Shown piece after piece: positions 32,315 through 38,350 of a stretch of 38,350 bases of DNA. The translations under genes and the position numbers were made by a program. Within the stretch, counting starts at the first letter, position 1; every line of letters starts with the position of its first letter. The notes below the pieces were generated by a model. It did not search any database. It saw only the letters and a program-made list of their open reading frames with translations, and was not told where the DNA came from. The stretch is from Natrialbaceae archaeon Tc-Br11_E2g14 (GTDB lineage Archaea; Halobacteriota; Halobacteria; Halobacteriales; Natrialbaceae): NCBI GenBank assembly GCA_001564275.1, contig LKND01000019.1, positions 1 through 38,350 of the forward strand, given 5' to 3'.

Positions 32315-32623
32315 CTACTCGTCGAGGTGCTCGATGCCCTTCTTCGAGACGTTCGCCTCGGTGATCTCTTCGGGCATCCAGTCCGGCTTGTCGTCCGGTG
32401 CTTCCTCTTCCCAGGCCCAGCCGTCGTAGATGTGAACCTTCTCGGTCCCCTTCTCGCGGAGCCTGAGTTCGACGCGGTCAGCAGCGTCCTCGCTCGCACC
32501 GGGATCGAGCCGTCGGGCCGCCTTCAGCGCGGCCTGTCGGGGGGTGTTCCCGGAGAAAACGCTCGATTCATCGCCGCCGTCCTGACGCAGTGCAAAGTTT
32601 CGTTTACCGTCTTCACGTACCAT
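32315..32623 (-). CDS. Non-histone chromosomal protein MC1
   Basis: A 102-residue DNA-bending chromatin protein. KRNFALRQDGGDES, PRQAALKAARRLDPG and KPDWMPEEITEANVSKKGIE match methanogen and haloarchaeal MC1. Compared with the methanogen protein it is more acidic, with many basic residues kept in the DNA-contacting middle (LREKGTEKVHIYDGWAWEEE). A Shine-Dalgarno GGAGGT (minus strand, 32636-32631) is 7 bases before the ATG at 32623, supporting that start over the longer reading from 32644. Confidence 0.93.
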   Translation of the reverse strand: MVREDGKRNFALRQDGGDESSVFSGNTPRQAALKAARRLDPGASEDAADRVELRLREKGTEKVHIYDGWAWEEEAPDDKPDWMPEEITEANVSKKGIEHLDE

Positions 32624-32662
32624 GGTTTTCGACCTCCATGTCAATCGAGTGCACGGTCCGAC

Positions 32663-32707
32663 TTAAAGATATCCCCGAAAACCGACCGACAGCGTCGGTA
32701 TCTTTAA
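32663..32707. promoter_or_regulatory. MC1 promoter with inverted TATA-like repeats
   Basis: TTAAAGATA (32663-32671) and TATCTTTAA (32699-32707) form a perfect 9-bp inverted repeat around a G+C-rich 27-base core containing ACCGACCGACAGCGTCGG. Read on the minus strand, the proximal copy is a TATA box about 42 bases before the MC1 ATG. The distal copy could drive transcription the other way or bind a regulator. Confidence 0.4.
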
Positions 32708-32863
32708 ATAGGTGGGACTCTCCGCTCGTTCACAATACCCGGAGACGACGGCGTTATCGGATTCCTGATCTGTCTTGGATACCCATGTGATCGAGAGTCA
32801 TTCGCCACGGCGTCGAAAACACTTAAGTACATCCTGCGGCGAAGTTGGGGCTAGAAACCCGCG

Positions 32864-33061
32864 ATGGTACGGAAAAAGAAGCTGAGTCCAAGCGGTGCAA
32901 AAGACGACGACGGTAACTATCACAACGTGCACCTCAATCTCCACGAGGACGAACTCGCAGTCGCGGGGATGGATATCGGTGACGAGGTATTCGTCCGCGT
33001 CCGCGACGGCAAAATCATCATCCAGAAAGCAGACGAGGACGAAGTCGAACACGAATTCTGA
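32864..33061 (+). CDS. AbrB/SpoVT-like small protein
   Basis: A 65-residue acidic protein conserved in haloarchaea. Residues 30-57 (LAVAGMDIGDEVFVRVRDGK, then IIIQKADED) match the swapped-hairpin AbrB/MazE fold, often DNA-binding. The N-terminus MVRKKKLSPSG is basic. A TATA-like CTTAAGTA at about 32822-32829 lies 35 bases before the ATG. No toxin gene is next to it, so a stand-alone regulator is more likely than an antitoxin. Function unknown. Confidence 0.75.
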   Translation: MVRKKKLSPSGAKDDDGNYHNVHLNLHEDELAVAGMDIGDEVFVRVRDGKIIIQKADEDEVEHEF

Positions 33062-33204
33062 CCACACCTTTCGGGCCAGTTTGTTGCCACCTCGACCCCC
33101 AGCGACGGCTTCGAGTGGATTCTTCTCGGGTGACCCGACCCGCGAGGTGTCGTCGTGTTCTGTTCGAAGCGACCGGAGCGGATGGCGCCGTAACCGACGC
33201 CGGG

Positions 33205-34950
33205 TTACCGCAGCGCCTCGAGGTCGAACTCGAAGGCTGCCACGGGTACCTCGAGATCGTGTTCCACCAGCACCTCGGGGTGGATTTCACCGATGACGCC
33301 CACCGCCTCGCCGTCGATGACGACCGCAGCGGTGCGGCCGTCGATGAACGACGGATGCGCTGTCGGTGGGGTCTCGACTGTCGCGCCGAAGCTCGCGGCG
33401 ACGGCCTGCAGGCGCGCTTTGGCATCCTCGTAGGCGGCGTCGTGGCGCGCCAGGACGGCCGCGACGTGGCGACGCTCGTCGACGCCAGTGTTCTCGGTGT
33501 CGTCGACGCGTGCGGTGAAGCCGATCTCCGCGAGGTCCTGGGGGTATCGGCGGTGCGTGTTGTTCTCGAGGACCATCAGCAACGAGGGCAACACCCAGGT
33601 CCGCAGGCTGGTGTAGTCCTCACTGTAGGGTTCCGTGATGGTCGTTGGCTCGCCCGCACCGAGGGCGTCGTCGTCGGGGGCGAGTCCCATCCGGTCGAAG
33701 TTTTCGACCTCGCTGATCATGTGGAAATTCAGCAGGTCCTGCAAGCCCAGGCCGACGAGTCGCGTGCGGACGGCGTTCTCGATTCGGGAGCGCTCGTGGC
33801 GACCACCGATCGTGCCGACGTCGGGGTACCGTGGCTCGAGGTCGTTGAAGCCGTAGGCCCGCCCGAGGTCGTCGATGACGTCGAGGGGGTGGAGGACGTC
33901 GACGCGGTACGGTGGGATGGTGACCTCGTAAGCCACGTTGCGCTCCGCGTCTTCGCTCCCGGGGACGTCATCCGTTCTCGCTTCGTCGACGATCGCCGCC
34001 TCGAGCCCCGAGCGTTCGGCGAGGTCGATCACGTCCTCGGGTGCGAGGTCGATGCCGAGGATGGTCTCGATGCGGTCGTGGGCGACGGTCTTCGTCTTCG
34101 TCGCGAAATCCGGTCGTCGGAGCGTCTCCTCCGGGTACTCGACGGTGACGTCCTCGATGGTCGCCCCGCGGGCGGAAAGCGCGTAACAGACGATCGCCAG
34201 CATCCGGTCGATCGTCCACTGGTCGGTCCCGGTCATCTCGACGAACAGATCGCGGGAGTCGGTCGAGACCTCCGTGCGCCGTCCGTTGATCACCGGCGGG
34301 AACGAGAAGAGTCCGATGTCGTCGTAGATGGCAGGGTAGCGCTCGTAGCCGCTGACGAGGTCCGCGTAGGTGCGGCCAGTCTGGTGGTCCTCGAGCACTT
34401 CCGCGGGGGTCAGCTCCCGGTCGGAATCGAGTGGCACGAACCGATCGCCGTCGGGGTCGACGCCGACGTACCTGATGGTCGGGGTCCCCTCGCTTCCGGG
34501 CGCGCCCTTGAGCATCGTCAGGTCGTGGATGCCGATGGCCCCCTTCGCGCGTTTGCGCCCCATCGTCGCGTGCAGTTTCTCCTGTAACTGGATCAGGGAC
34601 TCCAGGGCCGCGTCGTCCAGGTCGACGTTGCGGACCACTGCACCGGTCACGTACGGACGGTCCTCGGGGACGGACTTCCCTACCTCGATGGTCCAGTCCG
34701 CCGGGTTCGTCGAGGGCACGTGGATACCACGAGCGTCGCCGTACTGGTATCGAAGCGAGCGGGCGACCCCCTCGACAGAGAGGCGGTCCAGGCGATCCGG
34801 GGCGAACTCGAGTTCGAACTCGCCTGCCTCGGTCTCCCCCTCGTACTCGAGCCCGAGGCCGAAGAGGTCGGTTTTGAGTTCCTCATTGCCCTTGTCGTCT
34901 TTGCCGGTCAGTTCGCGCAACTCGTCGGGATCGATCTCGACTGTGGGCAT
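33205..34950 (-). CDS. pheT: Phenylalanine--tRNA ligase, beta subunit
   Basis: PheT pairs with PheS (alpha2-beta2) to charge tRNA-Phe and edits mischarged tyrosine. The 581-residue archaeal form starts MPTVEIDPDELRELTG, has the B3/B4 editing region (PSTNPADWTI, ATMGRKRAKGAIGIHDLTML) and the B5 domain (TKTKTVAHDRIETILGIDLA), and ends with the catalytic-like domain (LVGLGLQDLLNFHMISEVEN, FIDGRTAAVVIDGEAVGVIG). The archaeal form lacks the N-terminal tRNA-binding OB domain and the C-terminal domain of the bacterial enzyme. Its ATG overlaps the pheS stop (ATGA). Confidence 0.97.
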   Translation of the reverse strand: MPTVEIDPDELRELTGKDDKGNEELKTDLFGLGLEYEGETEAGEFELEFAPDRLDRLSVEGVARSLRYQYGDARGIHVPSTNPADWTIEVGKSVPEDRPYVTGAVVRNVDLDDAALESLIQLQEKLHATMGRKRAKGAIGIHDLTMLKGAPGSEGTPTIRYVGVDPDGDRFVPLDSDRELTPAEVLEDHQTGRTYADLVSGYERYPAIYDDIGLFSFPPVINGRRTEVSTDSRDLFVEMTGTDQWTIDRMLAIVCYALSARGATIEDVTVEYPEETLRRPDFATKTKTVAHDRIETILGIDLAPEDVIDLAERSGLEAAIVDEARTDDVPGSEDAERNVAYEVTIPPYRVDVLHPLDVIDDLGRAYGFNDLEPRYPDVGTIGGRHERSRIENAVRTRLVGLGLQDLLNFHMISEVENFDRMGLAPDDDALGAGEPTTITEPYSEDYTSLRTWVLPSLLMVLENNTHRRYPQDLAEIGFTARVDDTENTGVDERRHVAAVLARHDAAYEDAKARLQAVAASFGATVETPPTAHPSFIDGRTAAVVIDGEAVGVIGEIHPEVLVEHDLEVPVAAFEFDLEALR

Positions 34951-36485
34951 CAGTAGGTCACCTCCGTCTCCCGCAGCAGTTCCAGGTCACACAGCGTCCC
35001 GTGGATGTCCCGGATGTCCTCGAAGCCGTACATCAGCATGAGCAGGCGCTCGAGGGCGAGCCCCCAGGCCATCACGTCACACTCGACGCCGAGGGGCTCG
35101 AGCATCTCCTCGCGGAAGATGCCCGAGTTGCCGATCTCGACGAGTTCCCCCGTCGTGGGATGGGTGCCGAACAGCTCGAAACTCGGCTCCGTGTAGGGGT
35201 TGTAGTGGGGTTTGAACTCGATGTCGTGGATACCGAACTGGGCGTAGAACTCCTCGAAGGTGCCCATGAGATCCCGCACCGACAGCGAGTCGGCCATCAC
35301 CCACCCCTCGATCTGGAAGAACTCGAGTAGGTGGGTCGGATCCAGCGTGTCGTTGCGGTAGACCTTCTCGACGCTGAAGTACCGCTGTGGCGGTTCCAGT
35401 CGCCCCATCTGGTGGCCCGAGAGATACCGCGCAGAGAGCGAGGTGGTGTGGCCACGGAGAGCGATCGCGCGCGCGAAGTCCTCGTCCCACGGCGAATTGT
35501 AGCCCTCGCCGTCGGGCCCGACGCCCTCGCGGTGGGCGCGCTCGACGCGCTCGACGAGGGCCGCCGGGAGCTCGTCGATGTGGGTCGGGTGCTCGAGGGC
35601 GAACCGATCCCAGTGGGTTCGTGCGGGGTGGTCCTGGGGCATGAACAGGCAGTCGTTGATCCAGAAGTCGGCGTCGGCGTGTGGTCCCGCCATCTCCTGA
35701 AAACCCATGCCGACGAGGACGTCCTTGACGCGCTCTGCGGTCTGACGCAGGATGTGGACGCCACCGCCGTCGACGACCTCGGCGTCGGCCTCGACGTTGT
35801 ACGCGGCGAAGTCCGCATCGCGCCACTCGCCACTCGTCAGGAGCTCTGGGGTGACCTGTCCGACGGTGTCGGCGGCCTCGATGCCCGCCATCAGTTCCGT
35901 GACCCCCGCCTCGGTAAGTATGGCGGTTCGGACCGTCGACTCGCGGCGCTCGAGCAGGCCGCGCCGTTCGAGTTGATCGAGCGTGTCCGCGTCGACCTCG
36001 AGTGTGGCAACCGGATGCTCGTCGGCCGCCGTATCCCCAGCCAGCGCCTCGAGGGCGCCGACCTCGCCGTCGGCTGTGGGGTCGGCGTCCGGATCGGCGG
36101 TGAGCTCGCCGCTGTCGATCGAGCCGTACCCCTTCCGGGCGTAGTTCGAGAGGGCGATATCGACCTGGGGTCCCTCGAGACCCGACCGGCCGATAACCTG
36201 CCCCATCGGAGCAGGGGTCTCGTCCGCGCCGGCCTCGAGGGCGGTCTCATAGAGGCCCACCTCCGGGAGGGTCGCCTCGGCGTACGTTCGGCCCTCTTCG
36301 GTGAGGGCCACTGTTTCGTCGACGGCCTCCTCGACGGCGACCAGCCCCGCCTCCTCGAGGGCGAACACCGCGCCGGTGACGCGCTCGGGTGGCAGGTCGG
36401 TCGCGTCGGCGAGGGCGTCGACGGTCCGTGCCTCGTCCGCGCTCGCGGCCTCGAGGACCGCGACCTGTGTCTGTGATAGCTGCAT
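34950..36485 (-). CDS. pheS: Phenylalanine--tRNA ligase, alpha subunit
   Basis: Catalytic subunit of PheRS. Class II motifs are clear: motif 1 with the LVGMGFQEMAGP region near 262, motif 2 YFSVEKVYRNDTLDPTH and motif 3 VMAWGLALERLLMLMYG. The FFQIEGWVMA stretch is the phenylalanine pocket. The N-terminal 210 residues carry winged-helix domains for tRNA, typical of archaeal/eukaryotic PheS, plus a low-complexity acidic insert (ADPDADPTADGEVGALEALA). Length 511. pheT follows with a one-base stop/start overlap. Confidence 0.97.
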   Translation of the reverse strand: MQLSQTQVAVLEAASADEARTVDALADATDLPPERVTGAVFALEEAGLVAVEEAVDETVALTEEGRTYAEATLPEVGLYETALEAGADETPAPMGQVIGRSGLEGPQVDIALSNYARKGYGSIDSGELTADPDADPTADGEVGALEALAGDTAADEHPVATLEVDADTLDQLERRGLLERRESTVRTAILTEAGVTELMAGIEAADTVGQVTPELLTSGEWRDADFAAYNVEADAEVVDGGGVHILRQTAERVKDVLVGMGFQEMAGPHADADFWINDCLFMPQDHPARTHWDRFALEHPTHIDELPAALVERVERAHREGVGPDGEGYNSPWDEDFARAIALRGHTTSLSARYLSGHQMGRLEPPQRYFSVEKVYRNDTLDPTHLLEFFQIEGWVMADSLSVRDLMGTFEEFYAQFGIHDIEFKPHYNPYTEPSFELFGTHPTTGELVEIGNSGIFREEMLEPLGVECDVMAWGLALERLLMLMYGFEDIRDIHGTLCDLELLRETEVTY

Positions 36486-37075
36486 TCGCTTGTTCGTATG
36501 CCCGCGTGTCGGTCAGTTAGCGGTTCCGATGTGCTGTGGCCCGGTCGTGGGGACCACGCCGACCGGTTTCGACTCGAGTGTGTCCGCTGGGTTGACTCGA
36601 GCGTTCACCGATCGGTCACGCAAAAAAGCCGAATCCCGAGACGGTCGGCGACGGCTGTGAGTCGGTGCCGGCACGTGGGTGGGATTCGGGTGCCATAGGT
36701 CACAGTCGCGTCACGGTAGGCAAATACGTTGTGGTGGTTCCCCAGGGTGAGGCCGTCGACCCCTTCGCTCGAGGGCGGTGGTCGAGCGCCGACAGATGTC
36801 GCGTTGGGCCGTTCGGCGGCTGTCCTCGAGGCAGCGGGGGATCGCCAACCGATGGCCGGGTTCGACCATCGGCGACGCTGGACACCGGGTACAGTGAACA
36901 GAAGTGGGTCCGAGGTGGTTTGAAGGGTGTGGTTGGTGTGTCTCTCGACAGTGATCGCGGACCCAGTAGCTCGATTCGGCGGTATCGTCTTGTCCGTTCG
37001 GCCTGCATGCGTTGGCTCACCGCCTCGCTCGTGTAGGACGGACACACCGCCGTGTATGGTGATTGTGGTGGCCGG
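36486..37075. other. Intergenic region before pheS, no gene seen
   Basis: About 590 bases between the pheS start and the FAU-1 stop. Open frames are present on both strands but have no similarity that I recognise, poor codon patterns and no good promoter-start arrangement. It must contain the pheS promoter, but no clear TATA box was found near 36510-36520. I saw no tRNA-like structure. Confidence 0.45.
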
Positions 37076-38350
37076 TCACGACGAAAGCGCACGCTCGACC
37101 GCCTGGGCGACGGCTCGAGCCTTTCGTGCCAGCGCTTCGGATACGAGGTCGTCCTCGACGGCGGCCGCGAGTTCGGCCTCGTCGACGATCTCGCTCGTGG
37201 CGTCGGCGTGCCGGATGACGTCGACGTGGAGGTCGATGTATCGTGCACAGTCGGGAAACAGTTCGACGGGCGTACAGACGTTCACGTAGGTCCCCTTCAC
37301 GGCTCCGTCGGCCGATCGGTACGTCGTCGGGTACCACCACCGCCCCTCCTTGAGTTTGGTCACGGCGATATCGCCATCCTCGATCGGCACGTCGAGGGCG
37401 TCGTAGGTGCCCCCGCCCCGCATCGATCGCTCGAGGGTGACGGTGCCATTGGCGCCCCAGTCGGTGATCTCGCCTCGACCAAGCGTGATGAGGCGGCCGT
37501 CGGGTTTGCCGTGGCCCAGTTCGAGATGGTCGCCGTCGACGGGACCGAACTGCCGGCTGACGGCGGCGAAGGGAAAGTCGTCGCCGTCGTCGGCCGCCCC
37601 CGTGGCGTCCCCAGGGGCTTCGCACACCGCCTCGACGAAGTCGACGGCCGCGCTCGCCGATCGGCTGCCCGCCTTGATCCGGTGGTGGCCGACCATGGTT
37701 GGCTCGACGGCACGCCTCGAGGCGTCGAGTTCGAACCGGGACTCGCGGCCGAACCAGCACCAGGTCGTGGTCTGGGGCGTGGCGACGGCGTGTGGGTCCT
37801 CTTCGTCCCCGATCGCACGCTCGAGGTCCGCCGCTCGTTCCCGAGCGGCTGCGAGCGCCTCGGTCATCGTCTCGAGGTCGGCGTCGGCAGCCCCGCGGTG
37901 CCAGCGGAGGCCCCACCCATCGGGTATCTCGACCGACAGGAGGTCGGTCATGCCGACGAGTTCGTCCGCTCGCTGGCCGTGGAAGTCGGCCGAAGGGCCC
38001 GCCGCGCCGCGCTCGAGTGAACAGAGGCCACCCTCGACCCTAACGCCGGGCGCGACGCGTGGGTCGTCGTCGCTCCAGGGTGGGGTCGGCTCGCGAACCT
38101 GGACGCGGTACTCGTCACCGTCGTCCACGTAGCCCTCGACGGCGTCGTAGGGGAGGTAGCCCCGCCGGCCGTCCCCGAGCGCGACCGTCGCGCCCCGGCC
38201 ACCTGCGGCGTCGACCACGTCGACCTCGACGACGGCTTCCCGAGGGGTGTCCGCCCGCCAGAGGAACGTATCGAGCGCGAGGTCCGCGAGCGCTTCCTCG
38301 ATCGCCCTGACGCTCGGCCGATCGCCGCTGATCTCGAGGCCCTGTCGGTC
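37076..38350 (-). CDS. FAU-1 family RNase (DUF402), 5' end cut by window edge
   Basis: The reading frame is open from the stop at 37076 to the right edge, so the start lies outside the window. FAU-1 is an archaeal AU-rich RNA-binding protein with RNase E/G-like activity. After the first visible residues (RQGLEISGDRPSVRAIEEAL), an S1/OB-like part follows (TVALGDGRRGYLPYDAVEGY), then WCWFGRESRFELDASRR and VGHHRIKAGSRSA. The C-terminal DUF402 domain (GRWWYPTTYRSADGAVKGTY, YIDLHVDVIRHADATSEIVD) is complete. The GTG at 38218 is internal, not a real start. Confidence 0.88.
   Translation of the reverse strand, partial: DRQGLEISGDRPSVRAIEEALADLALDTFLWRADTPREAVVEVDVVDAAGGRGATVALGDGRRGYLPYDAVEGYVDDGDEYRVQVREPTPPWSDDDPRVAPGVRVEGGLCSLERGAAGPSADFHGQRADELVGMTDLLSVEIPDGWGLRWHRGAADADLETMTEALAAARERAADLERAIGDEEDPHAVATPQTTTWCWFGRESRFELDASRRAVEPTMVGHHRIKAGSRSASAAVDFVEAVCEAPGDATGAADDGDDFPFAAVSRQFGPVDGDHLELGHGKPDGRLITLGRGEITDWGANGTVTLERSMRGGGTYDALDVPIEDGDIAVTKLKEGRWWYPTTYRSADGAVKGTYVNVCTPVELFPDCARYIDLHVDVIRHADATSEIVDEAELAAAVEDDLVSEALARKARAVAQAVERALSS

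Noticed and set aside
33115..36476. Plus-strand ORFs of 490 and 381 residues opposite pheT and pheS
   Set aside because: Shadows of conserved synthetase subunits.
36605..37045. 146-residue minus-strand ORF between pheS and FAU-1
   Set aside because: No start context, no similarity I recognise, and overlapping open frames on both strands.

Overview
The window reads as a chromosomal segment of an extremely halophilic archaeon (Halobacteria; Natrialbales-like is a guess). Support: very acidic proteins, G+C-rich codon use with frequent CTCGAG, haloarchaeal markers (MC1 chromosomal protein, Hel308, KEOPS subunit Cgi121, FAU-1, cis-prenyltransferases, archaeal PheS/PheT, siroheme-based haem synthesis), TATA boxes about 25-30 nt before leaderless starts, and many ATGA/GTGA gene overlaps.

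Region 1 (1-5224) is accessory and visibly more A+T-rich than the rest. It holds a decayed TnpB gene and a class I ribonucleotide reductase block, nrdR-nrdB-nrdA. The block lies between two copies, in opposite orientation, of a conserved sequence that folds into a hairpin with one compensatory base-pair change. It looks like a transferred cassette.

Region 2 (5225-11019) concerns metal homeostasis: a P1B-4 type metal-exporting ATPase and a znuA-znuC-znuB ABC importer, all on the minus strand, with DtxR/SirR-like palindromes upstream of the ATPase and of znuA. A membrane protein/Xre repressor pair follows, with palindromes over its promoter.

Region 3 (11030-16595) holds a flavin disulfide reductase, KDG kinase, a GNAT acetyltransferase and small regulators (DUF7344-like, zinc-ribbon, winged-helix and PadR). 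Region 4 (16951-18564) is a DUF1616-type membrane protein with a tail of about 170 residues made mostly of Asp, Glu and Gly.

Region 5 (18827-22845) holds pterin dehydratase, an early haem/siroheme operon (fused AhbA-AhbB, precorrin-2 dehydrogenase, HemA) and a conserved haloarchaeal protein. Region 6 (22985-28782) contains a catalytic cis-prenyltransferase, a small membrane protein, two ZIP metal transporters, a second cis-prenyltransferase-like protein without the catalytic Asp motif (NgBR/Nus1-like), and a DUF92 polyprenol-kinase-like membrane protein. This looks like a lipid-carrier synthesis neighbourhood.

Region 7 (28807-38350) is informational: cgi121-hel308, a ferredoxin, MC1, an AbrB-like protein, pheS-pheT and the 3' part of a FAU-1 RNase gene cut by the window edge. 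No rRNA, tRNA or CRISPR array was recognised. Most long ORFs opposite these genes are G+C-driven shadows.
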